In this document: piece by piece, positions 33,763 through 41,561 of the stretch | How positions within the stretch are numbered: the first letter of the stretch is position 1 | Layout of the letters: every line of letters begins with the position of its first letter | Origin: Agrococcus jejuensis | GTDB lineage: Bacteria > Actinomycetota > Actinomycetes > Actinomycetales > Microbacteriaceae | Direction of reading: 5' to 3' | DNA length: 64,000 nt | NCBI RefSeq assembly: GCF_007679035.1 | Contig: NZ_VEFR01000003.1 | Location: 336,277 to 400,276, forward strand | Notes under the pieces: generated by a model | Database searches by the model: none | The model's input: the letters and a program-made list of their open reading frames with translations, nothing else | What the model was told of the DNA's origin: nothing | Translations under genes and position numbers: made by a program

Positions 33763-34851
33763 TCAGCCCTCCTTCGCCGCGGTGGCGGCCGGTCGGATGG
33801 TGGCAGGTCGTACGGTGGCGCTGACGAGCAGGTCGCGGCCGAGCGGCTCGACCTGCACGTCGTCGAGCAGCAGCTGCTCGTCGATCGTGGCGACGCCGAC
33901 GTCGGCCATCGCGGTGCGCGGCCCGCCCAGCAGCGTGGGCGCGACGTAGCAGTGGATGCGGTCGGCGAGCCCGGCGGCGACGACGGCCGAGGCGAGGGTG
34001 GGCCCGCCCTCGACGTAGACCGTCTGGATGCCGTGCTTCCGCCACAGCTCCTGCAGCCACTCGTTCGGCAGGCCGTGCACGTGCGCGTGCGGTCGCGGAT
34101 GGTCGCGGAGGCGCGCGAAGGACGGCACGCTGCGATGGCCGACGACGACGGGCAGCGGCTGCGGCGTCGCGGGGTCGTCGGTGCCGTCGGGGAGGGGCAC
34201 GCGCGCGGTGAGCTGCGGGTCGTCGGCGATGAGGGTGCCGGTGCCGACCGCGATGGCGTCGTGCAGCGACCGCTGCCGGTGCACGTGGGCGCGGGCCTCG
34301 TGGCCGGTGATCCACCGACTGGTGCCGTCGGCGGCTGCGGCGCGGCCGTCGAGCGACTGCGCCCACTTCACCGTGACGCGCGGCCGGCCGGTGGCCATCG
34401 CGAACCGCCAGTCGTCGATGAGCAGCTCGGCGTCGTCGTGGGGCGCGTGCACGACGTCGACGCCGGCGTCGCGCAGGCGCTGCGCTCCGCCCGACGATGC
34501 CTTGCCGGGGTCGACGACGGCGTAGACGACGCGGGCGACGCCGGCGGCGATGAGCGCCTCGGCGCACGGTCCTGTGCGGCCGGTGTGGTTGCACGGCTCG
34601 AGCGTCACGACCGCCGTCGCACCGCGGGCGGCGCCGGAGGAGAGCTGCGACAGCGCATCCACCTCGGCGTGCGGCGTCCCCGCCCCGCGGTGCCAGCCCT
34701 CGGCGAGCACGGCGCCGTCGGCGTCGAGGATGACGCAGCCGACCTGCGGGTTGCGGCCGCGCGGACCCTGCGGCGCGATCGCGACGGCCAGGTCGAGCGC
34801 AGCGCGCTCGGCACCGGTCGGGGCGGCTGCCGCCACCTGTCCTGTCGCCAC
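33763..34851 (-). CDS. ribD: bifunctional diaminohydroxyphosphoribosylaminopyrimidine deaminase / 5-amino-6-(5-phosphoribosylamino)uracil reductase
   Basis: RibD performs the second and third steps from GTP. The deaminase domain (about 10-140) has the zinc site HAEVDAL and the PCNHTGRTGPC pair of Cys ligands. The reductase domain (about 145-362) has VTVKWAQSLDGRAAAADGTS, TGTLIADDPQLTAR and the VYVEGGPTLASA motif. The GTG at 34851 follows GGAGGA closely; an in-frame ATG at 34890 would add 13 residues and start almost at the riboswitch end. First gene of the operon and directly under FMN control. Confidence 0.93.
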   Translation of the reverse strand: MATGQVAAAAPTGAERAALDLAVAIAPQGPRGRNPQVGCVILDADGAVLAEGWHRGAGTPHAEVDALSQLSSGAARGATAVVTLEPCNHTGRTGPCAEALIAAGVARVVYAVVDPGKASSGGAQRLRDAGVDVVHAPHDDAELLIDDWRFAMATGRPRVTVKWAQSLDGRAAAADGTSRWITGHEARAHVHRQRSLHDAIAVGTGTLIADDPQLTARVPLPDGTDDPATPQPLPVVVGHRSVPSFARLRDHPRPHAHVHGLPNEWLQELWRKHGIQTVYVEGGPTLASAVVAAGLADRIHCYVAPTLLGGPRTAMADVGVATIDEQLLLDDVQVEPLGRDLLVSATVRPATIRPAATAAKEG

Positions 34852-34901
34852 GATTCCTCCGGCGTCGAGGCTGTGGGCGCGCGAAAGCATCCCACCTCGG
34901 A

Positions 34902-35020
34902 GTGTCACTTCCATCCGGACTCTCACCGTCGGTGCAGGAATTCCACCTGCTCGGCCTCCCGGGATGGGAGGTTCGCGGACTCTGACCGCCGGTTCAGACT
35001 TGCACTGACCCCGTGAGCAC
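34902..35020 (-). promoter_or_regulatory. FMN riboswitch (RFN element)
   Basis: On the minus strand the order of conserved blocks is complete: 5' P1 side with TCACGGGGTCAGTGC (35016-35002), GAACCGGCGGTCAGAGTCC, a variable hairpin (CCTCCC-ATC-CCGGGAGG), GCAGGTGGAATTCCTGC, ACCGACGGTGAGAGTCC and GGATGGAAGTGA closing P1 (TCAC with GTGA at 34905-34908). It lies between a -10 box (35036-35041) and ribD. Binding of FMN should lower expression of ribD-ribE-ribBA-ribH. No terminator stem is clear, so control is probably at translation, through the GGAGGA before ribD. Confidence 0.95.
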
Positions 35021-35035
35021 TCGACGTGTATCGAG

Positions 35036-35041
35036 AGCCTA
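35036..35041 (-). promoter_or_regulatory. -10 box of the rib operon
   Basis: Minus-strand TAGGCT; transcription would begin near 35029, about 9 bases before the riboswitch P1 stem. Confidence 0.5.
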
Positions 35042-35090
35042 CAACTCGCGCTCGTCGGGGTGCATTCCCGTGCGTCTCGCGGCGTCTCCT

Positions 35091-35251
35091 CCAGCTGGTC
35101 GAGGAGCGCGCGAGCCCGAAGGGCGAGCACGCGTCACGAGACCTCGCGACCACCGCTCCCGCCCAGCCGTGCGCATGATCGCGTCGAGCGGGCACGTCGC
35201 GTGGTCTCGTGACGGCTGCAGCCTTCGGCTGCGGCCTCCTCGACCAGCTGG
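35091..35251. repeat. dispersed palindromic repeat, copy 1 (two head-to-head units)
   Basis: The ends CCAGCTGGTCGAGGAG (35091-35106) and CTCCTCGACCAGCTGG (35236-35251) are exact inverted repeats. Inside, CGTCACGAGACC (35132-35143) and GGTCTCGTGACG (35203-35214) are also inverted. The layout is unit A (35091-35143), a spacer, and an inverted unit B (35203-35251); each unit has its own variable stem-loop. 127 bases match the element at the right window edge at roughly 85-90 percent by eye. The rest of the non-coding gap (35252-35363) shows only a 14-bp palindrome, TGCGAGGCCTCGCA at 35316-35329, before the trpS 3' end; no gene is seen in 35042-35363. Confidence 0.8.
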
Positions 35252-35363
35252 CGCGGGCTCGTCGTCGTTCGCGTGCCGGCGGCGAAGCCAGCCGCCGCAG
35301 TCGCGCCGGGTGGCATGCGAGGCCTCGCACGCCGCAGTGGCGCGATCTCGCAGCGCGACCGCG

Positions 35364-36362
35364 TCAGCGCAGCCCGATCGCCCGGTACGCGCGGTCGAGC
35401 GTCGCCTCGGCGACCTCCGACGCGCGAGCCGCGTTGCCGGCGAGGATGCGGTCGAGCTCGGCAGGGTCGGCGAGCAGCGCGAGCGCGCGCTCGCGGATGG
35501 GCGCGACCTCGGCGACGACCGCATCCGCGACCTCCGCCTTGAACGCGCCGTACTGCTGGCCATCGAAGCGCACCTCGAGGTCGGCGACCGGCGTGCCCGT
35601 GATCGACGAGAGGATCGTGAGCAGGTTCGTGACGCCGGGCTTCTGCTCCCGGTCGGCGCGCACGACGCCCTCCATGTCGGTCACCGCCGAGCGGATCTTC
35701 TTCGCGACCTTCGTCGGCTCGTCGAGCAGCGACAGCAGGCCCTTGTCGGTCGCAGCCGACTTCGACATCTTCGCCGTGGGCTCCTGCAGGTCGTAGATGC
35801 GCGCCGACTCCGACTGGATAACGGGCTCGGGCACGACGAACGTCTCGCCGAAGCGCGCGTTGAAGCGGGTCGCGAGGTCGCGGGTCAGCTCGACGTGCTG
35901 CTTCTGGTCGTCGCCGACCGGCACGACGTCGGCGTCGAACAGCAGGATGTCGGCGGCCATGAGGATCGGGTAGGTGAAGAGGCCGACCGACGCGGCGTCG
36001 GCACCCTGGCGAGCCGACTTGTCCTTGAACTGCGTCATGCGGCTCGCCTCGCCGAAGCCCGTGATCGTCGAGAGCACCCACGCGAGCTGCGCGTGCGCCG
36101 GCACCGCCGACTGCACGTAGAGGCACGAGCGCGACGGGTCGATGCCGGCGGCGATGTACTGCGCGGCCACGGTGCGCACCTGCTCGCGCAGCACCTTCGG
36201 GTCCTGCGGCACGGTGATGGCGTGCAGGTCGACGACCGAGAAGTACGCGTCGTACTCCTGCTGCATCCGCCTCCACTGGAAGATGGCGCCGATGAGGTTG
36301 CCGATGTGCAGCGAGCCCGACGAGGGCTGCATGCCGGAGTAGAGGCGGGGCTTGGTGGTCAT
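35364..36362 (-). CDS. trpS: tryptophanyl-tRNA synthetase
   Basis: TrpS charges tRNA-Trp. The 332-residue class I synthetase has the HIGH-type motif [10 protein letters not shown] (about 13-22), the KMSKS loop [10 protein letters not shown] (about 193-202), and the tryptophan-pocket region [10 protein letters not shown] and [27 protein letters not shown]. Length is normal. The ATG at 36362 is chosen by homology ([16 protein letters not shown]) and AAGGAA upstream; the longer open frame reaches into the exonuclease gene. xth lies 37 bases upstream on the same strand. Confidence 0.96.
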   Translation of the reverse strand: MTTKPRLYSGMQPSSGSLHIGNLIGAIFQWRRMQQEYDAYFSVVDLHAITVPQDPKVLREQVRTVAAQYIAAGIDPSRSCLYVQSAVPAHAQLAWVLSTITGFGEASRMTQFKDKSARQGADAASVGLFTYPILMAADILLFDADVVPVGDDQKQHVELTRDLATRFNARFGETFVVPEPVIQSESARIYDLQEPTAKMSKSAATDKGLLSLLDEPTKVAKKIRSAVTDMEGVVRADREQKPGVTNLLTILSSITGTPVADLEVRFDGQQYGAFKAEVADAVVAEVAPIRERALALLADPAELDRILAGNAARASEVAEATLDRAYRAIGLR

Positions 36363-36399
36363 GCTGGTTCCTTGGATGCTGGGCGCGAGCCGGAGCGGC

Positions 36400-37233
36400 T
36401 CAGAGCGCGTAGTCGACGACGACGGGGGCGTGGTCGGACCATCGCGTGTCCCATGCGCTCGCCTTCGCCACCTCGTAGTGGGTGACGGTGGCGGCGAGCG
36501 CCGGGGTCGCGAGCTGGTAGTCGATGCGCCACCCGGTGTCGGTGTCGAACGCGCGGCCGCGCTGCGACCACCACGTGTAGGGGCCGTCGACGTCGCCGGA
36601 CTGCGCACGGCCGACGTCGACCCAGCCCTGGCCCTTGCCGCGCACGCCGTCGACGCCGGTCACGATCTTTCCCTCGGGGCCGAGGATGCGGTCGAGATGC
36701 GAGCGCTCCTCCGGCAGGAAGCCGGCGTTCCTGCGGTTGCCCTTCCAGTTGCGGATGTCGCGCTCGGTGTGGCCGACGTTGAGGTCGCCCATCACGACGG
36801 CGAGGTCGGTCGTCGCGCGCACCTGCGGGAGGCGCTTGAGCATGGAGCCCAGGAAGCGCATCTTGTCCTCCTGCTTCGGCGTGCCCGCCTCGCCGGAGTG
36901 CACGTACGCGGAGATCACGGTGAGGATGCGCTCGTCGGCCAGCTGGAAGTCGGCCTCGAGCCACCGGCCCTTCGTGTCGAACGTCTTCAGGCCGATGTCG
37001 GTGCGGTGGCCGATCGACGGCATGCGCGACGCGACGGCGACGCCTGCGCGGCCCTTGGCGGTCGCGGCGTCGTGGAGCACGTGCCAGCCCTCGAGGATGC
37101 GCAGCACGTCCTCGTCCTGCGCGCGCACCTCCTGCAGGCAGAGGATGTCGGGCTTCGCCTCGTCGAGCCACTCGAGCATGCCCTTGCCCGACGCTGCCCG
37201 GATGCCGTTGACGTTGACGGACACGATGCGCAT
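36400..37233 (-). CDS. xth: exodeoxyribonuclease III (AP endonuclease)
   Basis: Exonuclease III cuts at abasic sites and removes 3' blocks in base excision repair. The 277-residue protein shows the EEP-fold motifs in order: [10 protein letters not shown] (Asn7), CLQEVRAQ (metal-binding Glu35), [29 protein letters not shown] (catalytic Asp and Asn near 150), [11 protein letters not shown] and [10 protein letters not shown] with the catalytic His. All catalytic residues are present. The ATG at 37233 is 7 bases after a -10 box, so the mRNA is probably leaderless. trpS follows on the same strand. Confidence 0.94.
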   Translation of the reverse strand: MRIVSVNVNGIRAASGKGMLEWLDEAKPDILCLQEVRAQDEDVLRILEGWHVLHDAATAKGRAGVAVASRMPSIGHRTDIGLKTFDTKGRWLEADFQLADERILTVISAYVHSGEAGTPKQEDKMRFLGSMLKRLPQVRATTDLAVVMGDLNVGHTERDIRNWKGNRRNAGFLPEERSHLDRILGPEGKIVTGVDGVRGKGQGWVDVGRAQSGDVDGPYTWWSQRGRAFDTDTGWRIDYQLATPALAATVTHYEVAKASAWDTRWSDHAPVVVDYAL

Positions 37234-37240
37234 GGGCTCG

Positions 37241-37246
37241 AGCCTA
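37241..37246 (-). promoter_or_regulatory. -10 box giving leaderless xth mRNA
   Basis: Minus-strand TAGGCT ends 7 bases before the ATG at 37233. Confidence 0.5.
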
Positions 37247-37275
37247 CCGGTGCACCACCGACGCGAGGCCCCGCG

Positions 37276-38283
37276 TCAGCGCTTGCGCGCCTGCTTCGCG
37301 AGGCGCTTGTGCGTCTGCCGCATGAGCAGGCCCTGCTTGGGGTCGGGCTTCTCGCGCTCGGCGATCTCGGCCTTGAGCGCTGCACGCTCGGCCTTCGCCT
37401 TCGCGATGGCCTCGTCGCGGGCGATCTCGACGTCCTCGAGGCGCGCGTACGCCTTGCCCACCGGTCCCACCGCGATCCACGCGAGCGCGAGCAGCAGGAT
37501 TTGGTTGACGAGGCCGAGCCAGACGAGGATGCCGATGATGGCGGCGAACGATGCGATGACGGGGTTCGCGCCGCCCGACAGCAGCAGCGAGGCGAACTGC
37601 TTCAGCACGAAGAACGCGACGGCGCATGCGACCGAGGCACCGAGCAGCTGCTTCGCGGGGAGGCGGAGCCGGCCTGCGAAGCGGTACAGCAGCGCGACGA
37701 TCGAGGCGTCGAGCGCGAACTGCGCCAGGATGCCGACGCCCTGGCCCACCCAGCCGATGCCGAGGGCGTCGGCGACCGCGCTCGTGACGACGAGGATCGC
37801 GGCGGAGGCGAGCACGAGCACGCCGATGCCGATCGCGACGCCGAGGTCTCCGAGCTTCAGCAGGATCGGCAGGCCGCGCGCATCCGGCAGCCCGAACACG
37901 GCGCGGAAGCCCTCGCGACTCGTGCCGATCCATCCGATCGCGGTGAACAGGATGCCGACCGCGGCGATCGCCGAGCCCCAGCCCAGCACGCTCGACTCGA
38001 GCAGCGCGTCGACGTCGAGCACGCCCGTCGACCCGGGCTCGCCAGTGCTGAGCAGGCCCGGCACGCTGCCTGCGACGGCTTGGATGACGCGGTCGCGCAA
38101 TGCCGAGTCGCCACCGAGCACGAGCGCGAAGATGGCGAAGCCGATGAAGAGCGCGGCGAACAGCGAGAGGAAGGCGCTCAGGGTCATGCCCTGCGCGAAG
38201 ACCGGTCCCTTCGTCTGCCCGTAGTGGGTGAATGCACGCACGGGACGCGACTGCATGATGCGTTCCATGGCTGTCTGCGCCAC
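37276..38283 (-). CDS. YihY/virulence-factor BrkB family membrane protein
   Basis: A 335-residue inner-membrane protein with six helices (about 30-60, 95-120, 135-165, 180-205, 215-240 and 250-280). The N-terminus has THYGQTKGPVFAQGMTLSAFLSLFAAL split over helix 1, a YihY-type pattern; SREGFRAVFGLPDARG and VNQILLLALAWIAVG are also typical. The C-terminal tail (about 285-335) is a charged coiled-coil-like segment rich in Lys, Glu and Ala. The family was once called RNase BN but is now regarded as membrane proteins of unknown function. Start is GTG 38283; an in-frame ATG at 38268 is possible. Confidence 0.85.
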   Translation of the reverse strand: MAQTAMERIMQSRPVRAFTHYGQTKGPVFAQGMTLSAFLSLFAALFIGFAIFALVLGGDSALRDRVIQAVAGSVPGLLSTGEPGSTGVLDVDALLESSVLGWGSAIAAVGILFTAIGWIGTSREGFRAVFGLPDARGLPILLKLGDLGVAIGIGVLVLASAAILVVTSAVADALGIGWVGQGVGILAQFALDASIVALLYRFAGRLRLPAKQLLGASVACAVAFFVLKQFASLLLSGGANPVIASFAAIIGILVWLGLVNQILLLALAWIAVGPVGKAYARLEDVEIARDEAIAKAKAERAALKAEIAEREKPDPKQGLLMRQTHKRLAKQARKR

Positions 38284-38315
38284 CGTGCCACCCCCGGTCT
38301 CCTCGGTGTCTGGAC

Positions 38316-38325
38316 AGCGTAGTCT
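38316..38325. promoter_or_regulatory. overlapping divergent -10 boxes (yihY and ptsI)
   Basis: Plus-strand TAGTCT (38320-38325) ends 6 bases before the ptsI ATG, a leaderless layout. Minus-strand TACGCT (38316-38321) points to the YihY gene. The two boxes share two bases, so the polymerases would compete. Confidence 0.45.
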
Positions 38326-38331
38326 GGCGGC

Positions 38332-39981
38332 ATGGCAGAGCTGCGTGGAGTCGGTGTCGGTCGCGGGATCGCGGCGGGAGTGGTACTGCGGATGCCGGAG
38401 CCGCTGGCTCCGCCGTCGACGGAACCGCTCGCCGGCGACGCCGCCGAGGAGACGCAGCGCGTGCAGACGGCGCTCGCCGCGGTGGCCGCCGAGCTGTCGG
38501 AGCGCGGTCGCACCGCAGGCGGCGAGGCGCAGGAGGTGCTCGAGGCGGCATCGCTCATGGCGCAGGACCCGGCGCTCGCCGACGACATCGCCGGCCGCAT
38601 CGGCCAGGGCACGAACGGCGAGCGCGCCGTGCACGACGCGTTCGACCAGTTCAAGACGATGCTCATCGCCCTCGGCGGCTACATGGCCGAGCGCGCGACC
38701 GACCTCGACGACGTCTCGCAGCGCGTCGTCGCCCGCCTGCGCGGCGTGCCCGCACCGGGCGTGCCCGAGTCCGACGTGCCCTTCATCCTGCTCGCGCGCG
38801 ACCTCGCACCGGCCGACACGGCGACGCTCGACCTCGAGCGCACGCTGGCGCTCGTGACGCAGGACGGCGGTCCGACGAGCCACACCGCGATCCTCGCCCG
38901 GTCGAAGTCGATCACGGCCGTCGTGGGCGTCGAGGGGCTGCTCGCCGCCGTCGAGGACGGCACGCGCGTCATCGTCGACGCGAAGACCGGACTCGTCGCG
39001 CTCGACCCGACGGACGCCGAGGTCGAGGCCGCGACGGCCGAGGCCGAGACGCGTGCGGCGCGCGCCGACGCCCCCATCACCGACGGCGCGCTCGCCGACG
39101 GCACGAAGGTGCCGCTGCTCGCCAACGTCGGCCGCCCCGAGGACGCCGCGAAGGCGCTCGAGCTCGGCGCCGAGGGCGTGGGCCTCTTCCGCACCGAGTT
39201 CCTCTTCCTCGATGCGAAGGAGGCGCCGTCGGTCGCGTCGCAGACCGACTCCTACACGCGCATGCTGCAGGCCTTCGAGGGCAAGAAGGTCGTCGTGCGC
39301 GTGCTCGACGCCGGCGCCGACAAGCCCCTCGCCTTCCTCAACGACGCCGAGGAGGAGAACCCGGCGCTCGGCCTGCGCGGCATCCGTGCGCTGCGCGCGA
39401 GCGAGCAGATCCTGCGCGACCAGCTCGAGGCGCTCGCGGCGGCCGACGCGGCCACGAACGCCGACCTGTGGGTCATGGCGCCGATGATCGCGAACCAGGA
39501 GGAGACGGAGTACTTCGTCGCCCTGGGCCGCGAGCACGGCCTCAAGACGGTGGGCGCCATGGCCGAGGTGCCCTCGATCGCCGTGCTCGCCGATCAGGTG
39601 ATGGAGGCGGCCGACTTCGTGTCGATCGGCACGAACGACCTCACGCAGTACACGTTCGCCGCCGACCGCATGCTCGGCACGGTCGCGTCGTTCCAGGACC
39701 CGTGGCACCCCGCGGTGCTGCGCCTCATCCAGATGCTCGGCGAGGCCGGTGCCGCCGCGGGCAAGCCCGTGGGCGTCTGCGGCGAGGCCGCGGCCGACCC
39801 GGCGCTCGCCGTCGTCCTCGTGGGCCTCGGCGTCACGACGCTCTCGATGAGCCCCGCCGCGTTCGCCGACGTGCGTGCCGAGCTGCTCGAGCACACCCTC
39901 GAGCAGGCGAAGGCGAAGGCCGCCGCCTCCCTCACGGCCACGACGGCGCAGGGCGCGCGCGACGCCGCAGCAGCCGCCTAG
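38332..39981 (+). CDS. ptsI: PTS enzyme I (phosphoenolpyruvate-protein phosphotransferase)
   Basis: Enzyme I takes phosphate from PEP and passes it to HPr to drive sugar uptake. The 549-residue protein has the phosphorylated His184 in DGGPTSHTAILARS, the PEP-binding GLFRTEFLFLD (about 285), RVLDAGADKP, GLRGIRALR, GTNDLTQYTFAADR, and the active Cys483 in GVCGEAAAD. The complete motif set says it works. No HPr or enzyme II gene lies nearby, so partners must be elsewhere. Its stop codon overlaps the stop of the convergent GTPase gene (CTAG shared). Confidence 0.95.
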   Translation: MAELRGVGVGRGIAAGVVLRMPEPLAPPSTEPLAGDAAEETQRVQTALAAVAAELSERGRTAGGEAQEVLEAASLMAQDPALADDIAGRIGQGTNGERAVHDAFDQFKTMLIALGGYMAERATDLDDVSQRVVARLRGVPAPGVPESDVPFILLARDLAPADTATLDLERTLALVTQDGGPTSHTAILARSKSITAVVGVEGLLAAVEDGTRVIVDAKTGLVALDPTDAEVEAATAEAETRAARADAPITDGALADGTKVPLLANVGRPEDAAKALELGAEGVGLFRTEFLFLDAKEAPSVASQTDSYTRMLQAFEGKKVVVRVLDAGADKPLAFLNDAEEENPALGLRGIRALRASEQILRDQLEALAAADAATNADLWVMAPMIANQEETEYFVALGREHGLKTVGAMAEVPSIAVLADQVMEAADFVSIGTNDLTQYTFAADRMLGTVASFQDPWHPAVLRLIQMLGEAGAAAGKPVGVCGEAAADPALAVVLVGLGVTTLSMSPAAFADVRAELLEHTLEQAKAKAAASLTATTAQGARDAAAAA

Positions 39982-41561
39982 CGCCGGGCGCGGCGCACGG
40001 CGTCGCCGAACGCCTCGGCGCGGTCGCGCTCGTGCTCGATCGGCTCGACGACCTCCGTGCGGGCGACGTCGGCGATCGCGGCACGCAGCCGTCGACGTGC
40101 ACGGGCGCGCCGCGCCGCGCCGATCGCGCCGCCGAGCGCGGCGCCGAGCAGCCCCGTGAGGATGCCGAGCAGCACGCCCGCGACGATGAGCAGCGTCGGC
40201 ACGGGCCATCCCTGCTCGACGGGCACCTCGGGAGCCGGCAGGCTCCAGATCGGCAGGAGCGCTGCGGCGAGCAGCCAGCCGACGCCCACGAGCGCTGCGC
40301 CGAGCGCGACCCACTGCACGATCGCCAGCACCACCCACCACCACGAGCCGCGCGCGCCGAGGTCGGTGCGGGCGACGGCGCGGTCGAGCGCGTCGGGCAC
40401 GACGGCGAGCGCCTCGTTCGCCGCCTGCCGCACCGCTGCCCGCCAGCCGTCGCCGAGCCCCTCGGATGCGGCGTCGCCGTAGGCGCGCACCGCGAGCGAT
40501 GCCTGCGCGCGCTCCGCCGACGACTGCGGCGGCAGCGCCGTGCGGTGCACGTCGGCGTCGCGGCCCCTCGCTCGCGTCGTCGGCAGCAGGTGGAGGCGGC
40601 GCAGCGGGTCGGCGCGCAGGCGCAGCAGCCACGCCGTGAGGATCCAGCCCGTCGTCTGGCCGGCGCGCTTGCGGTAGGAGGCGCCGGCCGCGCGGGCGAC
40701 GGCGTCGACGCGCGCCGCGGTCGCGAGGCCGTCCGTGAGCCGCGCCCGCACGGGTGCTGCCACCTCGGGCGCGATGTCCGGCGCCTCGAGCCTGCCAGCG
40801 GCCGCCGCGACGTCGGCGGCGAGCCTGGCCGACTGCGCCGCACGCTCGCGTGCGAATCGCGCGATCGTGGCGCGCACGGCATCCACGCCCTCGCCCGTCG
40901 CGGCGCTGGCGTGCAGCACGCGCACGTCGGTGAGGCCGTCGGCGGCGAGCAGGCCGCGCAGCGAGGCGACGACGTCGGGCACGGCGTCCGCGGGCAGCAG
41001 GTCGACCTGGTTGAGCACGGCCGCCGTCACGGCCCCGTGGGTCGCCAGCGGCGCGACGAACGAGCGGTGGAGCACGGCGTCGGCGTACTTCTGCGGGTCG
41101 ACGACCCACACGAGCACGTCGACCTGGCCCGCGAGCCGCTCGGCGATCGCACGGTGCTGCGGCTCGACCGAGTCGAAGTCGGGCAGGTCGAGCAGGATGA
41201 GCGACAGCGTCTCGTCGCCCGCGAACGCCGTCTCGACGTGGCGGCGGTCGGCGACCTGCAGCCAGTCGAGCAGCGCATCCGACCCCCGAGCGCCCCACAC
41301 GGCGGCGAGCGGCTCGGAGGTCGTGGGCCTGCGCACGTGCGCCGTGGCGAGCTGCTCGCCGACGACGGCGTTGAGCAGCGACGACTTGCCGGAGCCCGTC
41401 GCACCGAAGAAGCCGACGACGGTGTGCTCGCTCGACAGCGCACGGCGCGACGCCGAGCGCTCGAGCACGACGCGGATCGCCGCGACGTCGGCGTCGTCGA
41501 TGCGGCCCTCCCCGAGCTCGGCGGCGTCCTCGAGCGCCTCGAGCGCCGCGTCGAGCGTCAT
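39978..41561 (-). CDS. dynamin-like GTPase with C-terminal membrane segment (second of pair)
   Basis: A 527-residue GTPase. The G1 loop GATGSGKSS is at 53-61, G3 reads DLPDFDS (about 129) and G4 NQVD (about 182). A helical middle domain follows, then two transmembrane helices (about 415-445 and 460-490) and a basic C-terminal tail. The ATG overlaps the end of the upstream GTPase gene (ATGA), so both proteins are made together. The pair resembles actinomycete DynA/DynB, membrane-remodelling proteins of cell division in Streptomyces; that function is inferred, not shown. It converges on ptsI. Confidence 0.8.
   Translation of the reverse strand: MTLDAALEALEDAAELGEGRIDDADVAAIRVVLERSASRRALSSEHTVVGFFGATGSGKSSLLNAVVGEQLATAHVRRPTTSEPLAAVWGARGSDALLDWLQVADRRHVETAFAGDETLSLILLDLPDFDSVEPQHRAIAERLAGQVDVLVWVVDPQKYADAVLHRSFVAPLATHGAVTAAVLNQVDLLPADAVPDVVASLRGLLAADGLTDVRVLHASAATGEGVDAVRATIARFARERAAQSARLAADVAAAAGRLEAPDIAPEVAAPVRARLTDGLATAARVDAVARAAGASYRKRAGQTTGWILTAWLLRLRADPLRRLHLLPTTRARGRDADVHRTALPPQSSAERAQASLAVRAYGDAASEGLGDGWRAAVRQAANEALAVVPDALDRAVARTDLGARGSWWWVVLAIVQWVALGAALVGVGWLLAAALLPIWSLPAPEVPVEQGWPVPTLLIVAGVLLGILTGLLGAALGGAIGAARRARARRRLRAAIADVARTEVVEPIEHERDRAEAFGDAVRRARR

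Noticed and set aside
35091..35251. Insertion sequence with transposase
   Set aside because: The element is about 160 bp and has no coding capacity; it is a palindromic repeat, not a complete IS.
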